Notes: generated by a model not told the origin, from the sequence alone. Shown: positions 8,788 to 17,427, counted from the stretch's first letter. The stretch: 35,513 nucleotides of DNA from Pseudomonas sp. A-1 (GCF_004801855.1 NZ_SSTC01000046.1:1-35513), one strand, 5' to 3'. Translations and numbers: made by a program.

Positions 8788-9210
8788 TTTTTATACCTAT
8801 TGTTATTAAGCCAAGTCGAAGATCCCTTCCTCTGGTCCAAGAATGTATTCGGCATTCTCCCCGGAGGCACTGCCGATTCCTGCCAAACGATTGCGGGTTC
8901 GTGCCAGGCGTTCGACGAGGCCCATCAGGAGGGCAACGCTGCCCTGCCCGGCTTGCTGATCCCCACGCCTGGCATGTCGATCGACCGGGCGTGGCCGGAA
9001 GCTGCGGGCATCTAGGGTTGACGGATGATCAGGTGGACTTGCGCGAGCCGGGCGGATGCCGGCGCACAGATGACGTGGCACGCGAACGAAGTATCGGGAG
9101 GAGGATCGGCCGGGATGCGAGGGCGCCCCGCCGGCTCGCCCGGCGAGGCAGCGACGGAGCGCCGTACCTGCGGCGGGCGCGGCCTCAGGCGGAGGGCGGG
9201 ACAGCGGTCG
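8788..9210 (-). promoter_or_regulatory. Intergenic region upstream of aauB and downstream of iacR
   Basis: This 423-bp gap separates iacR from aauB and should hold the aau promoter. A Crc/Hfq-type A-rich motif AATAACAA (minus strand of 8800-8807) precedes a short AGG ribosome site 10 bp before the aauB start. A weak hairpin CGCCGG/CCGGCG (9129-9134 with 9140-9145) may end iacR transcription. I see no convincing sigma-70 or sigma-54 boxes. A minus-strand open frame of up to 91 codons (8806-9081) ends 18 bp before aauB, but it has no ribosome site or recognisable relatives, so I do not call it a gene. Confidence 0.45.
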
Positions 9211-9690
9211 TCAGTCGGAAAGCGCCTTGAGGTTATCGAACAGCTTCGACAGCAGCACATTGGTGCGCTGGATCTCGGCCGAACTCACCCCCTCGAAGCT
9301 GCGGCGGAACAGCTTGCTGACCGAGCCGCGAATCAGCTCCAGGCTTTCCAGTCCCTTGTCGGTCAACGAAACCAGGGTAACCCGGCCATCCTCGCTGGAG
9401 GTCACCAGATTCACCAACCCCTCATCCCGCATGCGGTAGACGATCTTGGTGGTCGTCGGCAACTTCGCCACGGCCTGGCTGGCTATGTCGGATATGCTCA
9501 GCTCGGAATGCTCCTTCAGGATCATGATGATGCGCCAGCGCGGCACATCCATGCCAATCCGCTTCAGCAGCCGTTCCATCTCCTGGCTGTAAAGTGCATT
9601 TATCTGGGCAATCCAGTAGAAGGGAAACTCGCGGCGCTTGAAGTTTTCGCTCAGCGGGTCGTACATGTCGGCTTTGCGTTTATTGGTCAT
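9211..9690 (-). CDS. iacR: MarR-family repressor of indole-3-acetate catabolism
   Basis: This 159-residue winged-helix protein carries a typical MarR core: LSISDIASQAVAKLPTTTKIVYRMRDEGLV for the recognition helix, then the wing (SSEDGRVTLVSLTDKG). In described iac clusters IacR is the MarR repressor released by IAA or a pathway intermediate. The ATG at 9690 (MTNKRKADMYDPL) is chosen over an upstream in-frame start 171 bp away, because it has an AGGT site and homology begins there. A strong terminator lies between it and iacG, so it is probably transcribed from its own promoter. Its likely target is the palindrome in the iacH promoter (20731-20742). Confidence 0.88.
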   Translation of the reverse strand: MTNKRKADMYDPLSENFKRREFPFYWIAQINALYSQEMERLLKRIGMDVPRWRIIMILKEHSELSISDIASQAVAKLPTTTKIVYRMRDEGLVNLVTSSEDGRVTLVSLTDKGLESLELIRGSVSKLFRRSFEGVSSAEIQRTNVLLSKLFDNLKALSD

Positions 9691-9865
9691 CAGGCACCTA
9701 GGTCTCCGGCCGCATCCGACCATTCGGGCCGGGTAAGAATCGAGCTGAAATTCTAGAGTGATTCCCGGGGAGGTGCGAGCATTTTCAGACCTTGGGAAAA
9801 GCAACTGGATCCGCTCTTGGTGGGTTAATAACCGCACGAATTGTCCAATGACAAGGGACACCCCG

Positions 9866-9913
9866 AAAACTCACTTACCGCCGCTCCTGCCTGTGCGGGA
9901 GCGGCGGTAAGTG
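9866..9913 (-). terminator. Intrinsic terminator of the iac operon
   Basis: A perfect 16-bp stem (CACTTACCGCCGCTCC at 9872-9887 pairing with 9898-9913) with a 10-nt loop lies 18 bp past the iacG stop. On the minus strand it is followed by TTTT (9866-9869). It separates the long iac/TRAP operon from iacR. Confidence 0.85.
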
Positions 9914-9931
9914 GCTGATTTCAAAACCTGC

Positions 9932-10846
9932 CTAGATCGAGCTGTAGATTTTCCTCAGCATCGCCTTCAAGCCGGCCTGTTCATCGGGCTCAAGCAGCGA
10001 CAGCATCTTCTGCTCATGCTCGATCGCGGTATCCAGAAGCTGAGTTGCCAGCCGCTGGCCATTTTCGGTGAGCAAGAAACAACTTCCCTCCACCTGCAGC
10101 AGGCCTCTTTCCTGCAACCACTCGCCAGTCGAGGCCAGCTCCTTCAGGGGCTGGGACACGATACGGCAGATCTGCTCCTGCTCCATCGGTTCGCCATCGG
10201 CCAGCAGGGTGAGCACCCGCCACTCCTCGGCGCTGACGCCGAAGTGACTCAGCCGCGGATAGAAATCGCTGGCGTAGGCGTTGAGTGTCTGGCGCAACTG
10301 GTACAGCAGGTAGTCGCCGAGAAGACCACGGGCTTCGAGCGCCTCGGTCGGCGCCTGCACGGCCGGATGGGTTTCCGGCACCGCATAGCGGCCATTGTGG
10401 AACACCAGCGAGCTGACGTTATCCTCGTAGGCGTAGTCAATGACCTCACCCACGATGATGAGGTGGTCGCCGCCCTCGTAGACACTCCAGGTCCTGCACG
10501 CGAACGAGGCCGAAGTGCCGGGCAGCAGCGGGCAGCCATTGGCATCGTCCCGCGTGTGCAATCCGGCGAACTTGTCCTCGCCGCGGCGGGCGAAGCGGTT
10601 GGAAATGTCCACCTGGTCGTTGCGCAGCACGTTGATGGCGAACGCCTTGCCCCGGGTGAAGGCTTCGAGACTCCAGGCCCCCTTGTCGATGCTCCAGAGC
10701 ACCAGAGCCGGCTCGATCGACAGGGTGTTGAAGCTGCTGGCGGTCATGCCGATCGGCTTGCCCTCGGCATCGCGGGTAGTGATTACGGTGACGCCGGTGG
10801 GGAACTTGCCCAATGCCCGGCGGAAGTCCTTGGGATCGAATTTCAT
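9932..10846 (-). CDS. iacG: Two-domain flavin reductase (flavin reductase plus MarR-like domain), IacG
   Basis: This 304-residue protein has an N-terminal flavin reductase domain of the HpaC/DIM6 type (residues 1 to about 165; FPTGVTVITTRDAEGKPIGMTASSF, GDHLIIVGEV). A C-terminal winged-helix MarR-like domain follows (about 170-304; GVSAEEWRVLTLLADG and ICRIVSQPLKELASTGEWLQERGLL). The same architecture is known in the C1 reductase of Acinetobacter p-hydroxyphenylacetate hydroxylase, where the extra domain binds the substrate and stimulates flavin reduction. IacG should supply reduced flavin to IacA. It is the last gene before the terminator, 48 bp after dctM. The start has a GGAG site. Substrate control by IAA is inference from the fold. 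Confidence 0.9.
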   Translation of the reverse strand: MKFDPKDFRRALGKFPTGVTVITTRDAEGKPIGMTASSFNTLSIEPALVLWSIDKGAWSLEAFTRGKAFAINVLRNDQVDISNRFARRGEDKFAGLHTRDDANGCPLLPGTSASFACRTWSVYEGGDHLIIVGEVIDYAYEDNVSSLVFHNGRYAVPETHPAVQAPTEALEARGLLGDYLLYQLRQTLNAYASDFYPRLSHFGVSAEEWRVLTLLADGEPMEQEQICRIVSQPLKELASTGEWLQERGLLQVEGSCFLLTENGQRLATQLLDTAIEHEQKMLSLLEPDEQAGLKAMLRKIYSSI

Positions 10847-10894
10847 GGGTGGCTCCGGTTCAATTCAAGACGGCAGGAAACTTTCGCCTGCCCA

Positions 10895-12211
10895 TCAGCC
10901 CAGCGAATGGGGCAGCAGCAGCGACAGCGCGGGAATGCCGACGATCAGTCCCAGGCGCACCACATCGGCCACCACGAACGGGGCCACCCCCCGGAAGATG
11001 GTCGACAGCTTCACGTCGGGAACCACCCCGCGCAGCACGAACACGTTCATGCCGACCGGCGGCGTGATCAGGCTGATCTCGGTCACCACCACCACCAGGA
11101 TGCCGAACCAGATCAGATCCATGCCCATGGCCTGCACCATCGGATAGAACACCGGCACGGTCAGCAGGATCATCGACATGCTCTCCAGCACGCAGCCGAG
11201 CAGCAGATAGATGGCGATCAGGACCAGGATCACCCCGAACAGGCTGAAGCCTTGCCCCATCACCCAGTCGCGCAGGAGCATGGGCAGGCCGGTCATGTTG
11301 ATGAAGTTGGAAAAGACCAGCGCACCGATCACCAGGAAGAACAGCATCGCGGTGGTCCGCACGGCGTTGCTGAGCGAGCGGTACAACATGGCGGGGCCGA
11401 GCTTGCCGCTGAACAGCGCGATCAGAAAGGCGCCGGCGGCTCCGATGCCGGCCGCTTCGGTGGGGGTGAAGATGCCGGCATAGATGCCGCCCATCACGAT
11501 GATGAAGATCAGGTTGATGCCCCAGACCCCCTTGAGGGAGATCAGCCGCTCCTTCCAGCTGGAGCGGGCACCGGCAGGACCGCTGCCCGGATTCAGCCGG
11601 ACCGTGACCATCACCGCCGCCATGTAGAGCAGGATGCCGACCGCCCCCGGCAATAGCCCGGCGATGAACAGCTTGCCGATATCCGTCTCGGTGATCAGGC
11701 CGTACACCACCAGGATCACGCTCGGCGGAATCAGGATGCCCAGTGTGCCGCCGGCGGCGATGGCGCCGGTCGCCAGGCTGTCGGAGTACTTGTACTCGCG
11801 CATGGACGGCATGGCCACCTTGGACATGGTGGCCGCAGTGGCCATGGAGCTGCCGCACACGGCGGAGAAGGCACCGCAGGAGACCACGGTGGCCAGCGCC
11901 AGCCCGCCCTGGAAGTGCCCGAGAAACGCATTGGCCGCGCGGTAAAGCTGCCTGGACATGCCCGACTCGGTGATCAGGTTGCCCATCAGCAGGAACAGCG
12001 GCACCACCGACAGCCCGTAGGCCAGACCGGTATCGAAGGCGGTCGAGGCCACCATGTTCAGGGCAGTGCTCCAGCCACGCGGATTGCCGTAACCGATCTG
12101 CTGCATCAGGGCAAAACCGACCACGCCGACGATCCCCATGGCCACTCCCAGCGGAACCCGGGCGAGGATCAACACCATCAGGGCTGCAAAGCCGATCAGA
12201 CTAGCTTCCAT
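10895..12211 (-). CDS. dctM: TRAP transporter large permease, DctM family
   Basis: This 438-residue protein has about a dozen hydrophobic segments and the DctM signatures VVPLFLLMGNL, CGSSMATAATMSKVAMP and GGTLGILIPPSVILVVYG. It is the sodium-driven channel subunit of a tripartite ATP-independent periplasmic transporter. The ATG at 12211 has an AAGGAG site and lies 4 bp from the dctQ stop. Its position inside the iac operon, between iacF and iacG, suggests that the transported carboxylate is indole-3-acetate or a related arylacetate. That is inference, since family members carry many organic acids. Confidence 0.93.
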   Translation of the reverse strand: MEASLIGFAALMVLILARVPLGVAMGIVGVVGFALMQQIGYGNPRGWSTALNMVASTAFDTGLAYGLSVVPLFLLMGNLITESGMSRQLYRAANAFLGHFQGGLALATVVSCGAFSAVCGSSMATAATMSKVAMPSMREYKYSDSLATGAIAAGGTLGILIPPSVILVVYGLITETDIGKLFIAGLLPGAVGILLYMAAVMVTVRLNPGSGPAGARSSWKERLISLKGVWGINLIFIIVMGGIYAGIFTPTEAAGIGAAGAFLIALFSGKLGPAMLYRSLSNAVRTTAMLFFLVIGALVFSNFINMTGLPMLLRDWVMGQGFSLFGVILVLIAIYLLLGCVLESMSMILLTVPVFYPMVQAMGMDLIWFGILVVVVTEISLITPPVGMNVFVLRGVVPDVKLSTIFRGVAPFVVADVVRLGLIVGIPALSLLLPHSLG

Positions 12212-12215
12212 CTGG

Positions 12216-12734
12216 TTATTCTCCTTGGGCAACGGGAGCGCTGCTGCCGAACAGCGCGCGGATGATCAGGGCGAGGGTCGCAAGACCGGTGGTCAACGCC
12301 ATCAGGAAGGCCAGCCAGGCCATGGGGATCTGCAGCACCGCCGTGGTATCGGCAAAACGCTGCACCTTCAGCGCGTGCTGCCACAGCACCCAGGTGAAGG
12401 TGCCGAAGGCCAGGACATTGATCAGCTCGATCAGCCGGGACTGGATGCGCCGGAGCCGAGGGCCGATGGAGGAGTCCAGCAGATCCACCACGATATGCCC
12501 ATCCTCCGCCGTGACCAGCGCCAGGCCGAGAAAGATCACCGCTGCCAGCATCAGCTCCGTCAGTTCGAAGGCGCCATTCAACGGGGCGGAGAACAGATAG
12601 CGGCCCAGTACATCGATCAAGGTCATGGCCATCATCAGGAACATGACAACTGCGGCAGTTCCACCGAGCAGGTGGCGGTACAGCAGTACCACCACCCCCC
12701 GGCTGCCGACTGAAGCTCTGAGAGATGCTTTCAT
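12216..12734 (-). CDS. dctQ: TRAP transporter small permease, DctQ family
   Basis: This 172-residue protein has four predicted membrane helices and the DctQ pattern, with LIDVLGRYLFSAPLNGAFELTE in the first half and GHIVVDLL between helices. It partners DctM and delivers solute from the periplasmic DctP protein. The ATG at 12734 follows a GGGGAAG site, 11 bp past the dctP stop. It ends in TAA 4 bp before dctM. The two membrane subunits are separate here rather than fused. Confidence 0.9.
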   Translation of the reverse strand: MKASLRASVGSRGVVVLLYRHLLGGTAAVVMFLMMAMTLIDVLGRYLFSAPLNGAFELTELMLAAVIFLGLALVTAEDGHIVVDLLDSSIGPRLRRIQSRLIELINVLAFGTFTWVLWQHALKVQRFADTTAVLQIPMAWLAFLMALTTGLATLALIIRALFGSSAPVAQGE

Positions 12735-12745
12735 CGGCTTCCCCG

Positions 12746-13765
12746 TCAGTTTTTGACCAGCTCACGGCTCAGCTGGCGGAACTCCGCCAGGGCCGCCGCA
12801 CCATCCACGCCAGCCGCTTCGGCCTGCTTCAGCCACTCCTGCTCCATCGGCAGGCTGGCGGCGCGGATTTCGCCCACGAAGGCATCGCTGGCGGTCAGCA
12901 CCTCGTTGCCGTTGGCCTTGATCGCCTCAAGTCCCTTGGCATCCTGGACATCCCACATATGGCCGGCCAGGCGCGCCAGGGCTTCGCCGGAAACCTGCTC
13001 GATGGCGGCCCGATCCTGTTCCGGCAGACCTGCGAAGCGCTCCTTGTTCATCACCACGAAGAAGCTGAAGTTGTAGAGCCCGTCCGGCACGAGGGTGGTA
13101 TGGGTGGCCTTCTGCACGATGTTGAAGGCGGGGACCGACTCCAGCGGGAACAGGGTGCCATCGGCCACGCCACTGGAAAGCAGCTCGTAGGTGCTGGAGG
13201 AAGGCTGCTGCAGCGGGACGTAGCCCAGGCCCTTGGACAGGTCGTTCATCACTCCGCCGCCGACGCGCAGCTTCAGGCCCTTCAGGTCGGCTGCGCTACC
13301 GACACTGCGGCGACTGTTGTGGATATGGCCCGGACCATGGGTGAACAGGCCCAGCAGCTTGGTGTCGTCGTGCTCTCCGGCCTTGGCCAGGTACTTGTTG
13401 TAGACCTGCCAGTAGGCGACCGAGGTGGCTTCGGCGCTGTGCCCGCCGAAGGGGAACTCGACCATCTTGTACAGACCGAAGCGCCCCGGCGTGTAGCCAT
13501 GCGCGCCGTAGGTGATATCGGCCTGCCCTTCGGCGGCAATATCGTAGTGAACGCGCGGATGACCCAGGGCCGACGGCAGCATCACCACCTTCACCCGGCC
13601 TTCGGTTGCCTGTTCCACGCTCCTGGCCCAAGGCTCCATCACGTCCCGTACCAGCGGATGCCCCGAGGGCAACCACGAAGACATTGTCAGCCGGGTCTCC
13701 GCCTGCACGCCCGAAGCCAGGACAGCCATCGTCGTCATTACCGCCACGCGCCAGATCTTTTTCAT
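12746..13765 (-). CDS. dctP: TRAP transporter periplasmic solute-binding protein, DctP family
   Basis: This 339-residue protein starts with a clear signal peptide (MKKIWRVAVMTTMAVLASGVQA). It continues as a DctP-type binding protein, with GSAADLKGLKLRVGG as the family's conserved loop and GVADGTLFPLESVPAF lining the ligand region. I chose the ATG at 13765 because the signal peptide begins there. Its ribosome site is poor (GAGA), and the leader is dominated by A-rich AACAAGAA (13780-13787) and AATAACAA (13765-13772) motifs typical of Crc/Hfq control. A 92-bp gap with a stem-loop separates it from iacF. The proposed ligand is IAA or a similar arylacetate. Confidence 0.9.
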   Translation of the reverse strand: MKKIWRVAVMTTMAVLASGVQAETRLTMSSWLPSGHPLVRDVMEPWARSVEQATEGRVKVVMLPSALGHPRVHYDIAAEGQADITYGAHGYTPGRFGLYKMVEFPFGGHSAEATSVAYWQVYNKYLAKAGEHDDTKLLGLFTHGPGHIHNSRRSVGSAADLKGLKLRVGGGVMNDLSKGLGYVPLQQPSSSTYELLSSGVADGTLFPLESVPAFNIVQKATHTTLVPDGLYNFSFFVVMNKERFAGLPEQDRAAIEQVSGEALARLAGHMWDVQDAKGLEAIKANGNEVLTASDAFVGEIRAASLPMEQEWLKQAEAAGVDGAAALAEFRQLSRELVKN

Positions 13766-13794
13766 TGTTATTGTCTCGCTTCTTGTTTTGAGTT

Positions 13795-13819
13795 CTGCCC
13801 GAACGAGGAGATCGGGCAG
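13795..13819 (-). other. Intercistronic stem-loop between iacF and dctP
   Basis: CTGCCCGA (13795-13802) pairs with TCGGGCAG (13812-13819) around a 9-nt loop. No U-tract follows on the minus strand, so it is more likely a processing or mRNA-stability element than a terminator. Confidence 0.45.
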
Positions 13820-13857
13820 GGCAATGAACCACTCCAACCACCAACGCCAACTGCCTT

Positions 13858-14823
13858 TCAGATATCCACCACCAGACGCGCACTCCTCGCCCGCGAGCAG
13901 CACAGCGCGATCTGGTCGTTGTCCGCCTTTTCATCGTCAGTGAGGAAGCGATCGCGATGGTCGGGAGTGCCTTCGAGCACATCGCAGATGCAGGTTCCGC
14001 AGACCCCCTCCTCACAGGACATCCGCACCTTCACCCCCACGGCCTTCAGTGCCATGGCGATGCTTTCGTCCGGCCCTACCTGCACGGTCACGTCACTGGT
14101 CCGGGCGTACACCTCGAACGCCTCGCCACTGACATCCACCTCGGCACTGAAGTACTCGAAGTGGATCTGCCGCTCAGGCAGGCCGGCAGCCCTGGCCTGC
14201 TCAATCACCCAGTCCATAAAGCCGCCCGGGCCACAGACGTACAGGTGGCTGCCCGCGCGCGCCGCGCTGCACAGCCCGCGCGGGTCGATACGGGAGGCCT
14301 CGCCGGCATCGTCGAAGTGCAGCACCAGGCATTCGCCGAATTCGCGCTGGAGTTCGCCGAGGAACGCCGCCTTGTCCTTGCTGCGACTGCAGTAGTGCAG
14401 CTCGAACGACTTGCCAGCGGCCTTGAGCGCATACGCCATGGCGATCATCGGCGTGATGCCGATGCCGCCGCCGATCAGCAGGCTGTGTTCGGCACTCATG
14501 TCCAGGGGAAAGTGGTTGCGCGGGGCACCGATCTGCACCCGACTGCCCTCCTCCAGACGGGCATGAATCTCCCTTGAACAGCCGCGGGAGGCGGGATCAT
14601 TGAGGATCCCCAGCCGGTAGCCCGCACTGCCCGGCGCATTGCTGAGAGAGTACTGGCGGATCAGCTCCGGCCCCACGATCACGTCGATGTGGGCACCGGC
14701 CTCGAATGCCGGCAGCGGGCTGCCATCGGCCGCGGCCAGATCGAACACTGCGATCTCGTCGGTTTGGTCTTCGCGCCGGGTCACGATGGCGTCGATAACG
14801 CTATTGCTAGAACTGCTTGTCAT
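13858..14823 (-). CDS. iacF: Ferredoxin-NAD(P)H reductase component of the IAA Rieske oxygenase, IacF
   Basis: This 321-residue protein has the phthalate dioxygenase reductase/VanB layout. The flavin site is RQYSLSN (56-62), the nicotinamide site is GGGIGITP (118-125) with CGPGGFM (198-204), and a plant-type 2Fe-2S domain lies at the C-terminus with ligands Cys270, Cys275, Cys278 and Cys308 (C-x4-C-x2-C-x29-C). It passes electrons from NAD(P)H to the Rieske oxygenase IacC-IacD. The ATG at 14823 (MTSSSSNSVIDAIV) is supported by an upstream GAGG and by 10-bp spacing from the iacE stop. Confidence 0.92.
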   Translation of the reverse strand: MTSSSSNSVIDAIVTRREDQTDEIAVFDLAAADGSPLPAFEAGAHIDVIVGPELIRQYSLSNAPGSAGYRLGILNDPASRGCSREIHARLEEGSRVQIGAPRNHFPLDMSAEHSLLIGGGIGITPMIAMAYALKAAGKSFELHYCSRSKDKAAFLGELQREFGECLVLHFDDAGEASRIDPRGLCSAARAGSHLYVCGPGGFMDWVIEQARAAGLPERQIHFEYFSAEVDVSGEAFEVYARTSDVTVQVGPDESIAMALKAVGVKVRMSCEEGVCGTCICDVLEGTPDHRDRFLTDDEKADNDQIALCCSRARSARLVVDI

Positions 14824-14833
14824 GGGAAGTGCC

Positions 14834-15589
14834 TCAGCGCATGAATAGGCCGCCGTTGATGTCCAGGGTCGTGCCAGTGGTGAAGTAGGCTTCCGGGCGG
14901 GCCAGTTGCACGACCATGTCGCCGATGAAATCGGCATCGCCCAGCCGCCCGACCGGAATGGCGCCGAGCAGGCCCGGCAGGCGCTCCTCGGGAACCAGCG
15001 CCTTGACCATCGGCGACTCGATCGGCCCCGGAGCTATCGCGTTGACGGTCACGCCCCGCCCGGCCAGCTCCTTGGCGAACACCTTGGTCAGGGTGACGAT
15101 GGCGCCCTTGGAGGCGGCATAGTGGGCACCGGTCGAGGTGCCGCCGTTCTGCCCGGCAAGGGAGGCCATGTTGACGATGCGACCGTACCCCCTGTCGGCC
15201 ATGTGCCGTCCGATCACCTGGCAGCCGGCGAAGGTGCCGCCCAGGTTGATGTTCACCACCTCGGCGAACTCCTCCGGCGAGATCTCCATCAGCGGCGTCG
15301 CCCGGGTGACCGCCGCGTTGTTCACCAGCACCTGCAGCTCGCCCCAGCGCTCCAGCACGGCAGCCAGGGCGGCCTCGAAAGCGGCCTTGCTGGCCACGTC
15401 CAGCGCCAGCGGCATTACCCGCTCGCCGCTGGCGTCCATGGCCTGGGCGGCCGCCTGCGCCGCCGACAGCGAGCGATCGGTCAGCACGACCCGATAGCCC
15501 GCCGCCAGCAGGCGGGCGGCGATATGGTTACCCAGGCCCTGGGCAGCACCGGTGACCAGCGCGATATGAGACTGCATTGGGTTACCCAT
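14834..15589 (-). CDS. iacE: Short-chain dehydrogenase/reductase, IacE
   Basis: This 251-residue classical SDR has the cofactor motif TGAAQGLG near residue 14, the NNAAV strand, a catalytic Ser in VNMASLAGQ and the Y-x3-K pair in HYAASKGA. A proline-glycine loop (APGPIESPMV) completes the fold. In the iac pathway IacE acts on the oxidised indole-3-acetate formed by IacA, en route to dioxindole-3-acetate. The indole homologue IifB prevents indigo formation in a similar step. The ATG at 15589 has a strong GAGGAG site 11 bp past iacD, and is preferred over a second ATG four codons later. Confidence 0.92.
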   Translation of the reverse strand: MGNPMQSHIALVTGAAQGLGNHIAARLLAAGYRVVLTDRSLSAAQAAAQAMDASGERVMPLALDVASKAAFEAALAAVLERWGELQVLVNNAAVTRATPLMEISPEEFAEVVNINLGGTFAGCQVIGRHMADRGYGRIVNMASLAGQNGGTSTGAHYAASKGAIVTLTKVFAKELAGRGVTVNAIAPGPIESPMVKALVPEERLPGLLGAIPVGRLGDADFIGDMVVQLARPEAYFTTGTTLDINGGLFMR

Positions 15590-15600
15590 GCGGCCACTCC

Positions 15601-16083
15601 TCAGAAGATGAAGCTGACGGTGCGCAGGAAGCCGTCGGCGTGCAGCAGCTTCACCACTTTCTGCTCTATCCTGAAGCCATCGGCGCTCGGTTTCAGGATG
15701 TACTCCACGTTGGCCGGATAGGTCACCAGCTGACCGTGGCGCAGCTCGTTGAGGGTCATGGCGCAGCGGGCGATGACCACCTCCTCACTGGCTTCCAGAA
15801 TGCGCACCCGCGACATCATGCGTACCGTATCGCCCACGGACAGGGCCGATACCGACTCGCCGTTCTCCAGCCGTGCCACACGCAGGCGACGCATTGCGGC
15901 ATCGTCCAGTGCCAGGTTCAGGGTATTGAGGTAGTCGGTTTCCTTCAGATCGGTCGGCACTATGTACAGGCCGGTTTCGGTCCACAGGGTGAGCCATTCC
16001 TGATAGCCCTTGTGGTCCAGCAGGTCCGCTTCATAGCCGATGAATTCGGTGACCTGCGCGAGCAGTTGAGTGTTGGATTTCAT
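15601..16083 (-). CDS. iacD: Rieske oxygenase small (beta) subunit, IacD
   Basis: This 160-residue protein is of the ring-hydroxylating dioxygenase beta type (SnoaL-like cone fold). Diagnostic patches are VTEFIGYEADLLDHKGYQEW at the N-terminus and DTVRMMSRVRILE in the core. It has no metal site and plays a structural role in the IacC-IacD oxygenase. The gene starts 3 bp after the iacC stop behind GAGGAG, so the two subunits are translationally coupled. The usual beta-subunit length is 160 to 190 residues, so it appears complete. Confidence 0.92.
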   Translation of the reverse strand: MKSNTQLLAQVTEFIGYEADLLDHKGYQEWLTLWTETGLYIVPTDLKETDYLNTLNLALDDAAMRRLRVARLENGESVSALSVGDTVRMMSRVRILEASEEVVIARCAMTLNELRHGQLVTYPANVEYILKPSADGFRIEQKVVKLLHADGFLRTVSFIF

Positions 16084-16086
16084 CGC

Positions 16087-17376
16087 TTAGATCTCCTCTC
16101 CAGCGGCCATCATCTTCTTGTACTGGCGGTAGGCACCGCGCATGCCGGTTTCCGAACACACGGCGCCGGCGACGTTGCCATCGGGGGAGGTGTGCAGGTT
16201 GTTCAAGCCCCGGTTGACCAGGATCCAGCCGTCGGGGCCGGCCATGGAGCCTTTCTGGACCCGCTCCCAGGCCTCACCGTCGTCCGGGGTGCCGAAGCCC
16301 ATCGGCCCCTGGAAGTGCTCGTGCAGACGCATGCGCTTGCGATTGAATGCCGCCGGAGCCCCCTCGCCGCCCAGCGCCACATGCTGGATCTCGGTTACGC
16401 CGACACTGACGGGGCGCAGCACGCGGAAGAACGCCATGGAGCAGGACACGTTCGGGAACAGGTTCAGGTTGAAGCCGGTACCATGGGCGGCACGCACCAG
16501 CTTCCTGACTTCCTCTTCGGACTTGCCTTCGTCTCGCAACTCCATCGCCAGCTGCTCGAAGCGCGGCGGAATCGGCTGATCCAGATCCGTCTCCAGATCC
16601 ACCAGCTGCGGAATCATCACCATCACGCTGTGGCCGTTGCCCAGGTCCTCCACGAAGCCTTCGCCGTCGAGGAAATCGAAGATATCGGCCGTCGCCTCGT
16701 CCAGAGAGGTCACGAAGGACTTGTGCACGATCGGGAAGTGGTAGGCGTCGGTGGTGTTCTCCAGCTGGATCTTCCAGTTGCCAGGGAAGTTGAAGCGGTG
16801 CTCGCCCAGCACCTTCACCGGATAGCCACCGCCCTGCTTCATGAACAGGTCGATCCACTTCCTGGCAGCACCGAGGAAGTCTTCCAGCGGCTCGATGTCG
16901 TCCTTGAGGGTGGCGAACACCATGCCCCGATAGGTTTCCACACGCAGGCTTTCCAGCGGCATTTCGCTCTTGTCGAACACGCCGTCATATTCTTCCGGCT
17001 TCGGCAACGCGCGCAGACTGCCGTCCAGGCCGTAACCCCAGCCGTGGTACGGGCAGGTGAAGGCCTTGGTCTTGCCCTTGCGGGCCTCGCAGACGGTGGC
17101 ACCACGGTGGCGGCAACGATTCTGCAGTACATGCAGATTCATCTGACGGTCACGGCTGAGGATCACCGGCTGGCGGCCGATGTACGCCGTCTTGAAGCTG
17201 CCGGCTTCCGGCACTTCGCTCTCGTGGCCGACGAACACCCAGGTGCTGTTGAACACCTTGTCCAGCTCTTCCTCGAAAATCGCCGGATCGGAGTAGAGGG
17301 ACTTGTGCACGCGACCCTCTTCTACAAGCTCGGCCGCTTTCAGGCTGACGTTCTGCATGTCGATCAGTTCACTCAT
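16087..17376 (-). CDS. iacC: Rieske oxygenase large (alpha) subunit, IacC
   Basis: This 429-residue oxygenase has an N-terminal Rieske 2Fe-2S site (Cys88-x-His90 and Cys108-x2-His111) and a mononuclear iron site with His213 and His218. Asp210, in the DAYHFPIVH motif, is the usual bridging residue between the two centres. With IacD and reductase IacF it carries out the late oxygenation in IAA breakdown that leads towards catechol. I prefer the ATG at 17376 (MSELIDMQN), although an in-frame ATG 21 bp upstream is possible. The leader AATAAAGAGAACAAAG is A-rich. The gene order iacHABICDEF matches other proteobacterial iac clusters. Confidence 0.93.
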   Translation of the reverse strand: MSELIDMQNVSLKAAELVEEGRVHKSLYSDPAIFEEELDKVFNSTWVFVGHESEVPEAGSFKTAYIGRQPVILSRDRQMNLHVLQNRCRHRGATVCEARKGKTKAFTCPYHGWGYGLDGSLRALPKPEEYDGVFDKSEMPLESLRVETYRGMVFATLKDDIEPLEDFLGAARKWIDLFMKQGGGYPVKVLGEHRFNFPGNWKIQLENTTDAYHFPIVHKSFVTSLDEATADIFDFLDGEGFVEDLGNGHSVMVMIPQLVDLETDLDQPIPPRFEQLAMELRDEGKSEEEVRKLVRAAHGTGFNLNLFPNVSCSMAFFRVLRPVSVGVTEIQHVALGGEGAPAAFNRKRMRLHEHFQGPMGFGTPDDGEAWERVQKGSMAGPDGWILVNRGLNNLHTSPDGNVAGAVCSETGMRGAYRQYKKMMAAGEEI

Positions 17377-17427
17377 GGCTTTGTTCTCTTTATTCATTCT
17401 TGGCAAACGGACGCATCCGTCGGGCAG

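Noticed and set aside
9911-11656. 581-codon plus-strand frame rich in His, Gln and Asp
   Set aside because: Antisense to iacG and dctM, with low-complexity composition and no ribosome site.
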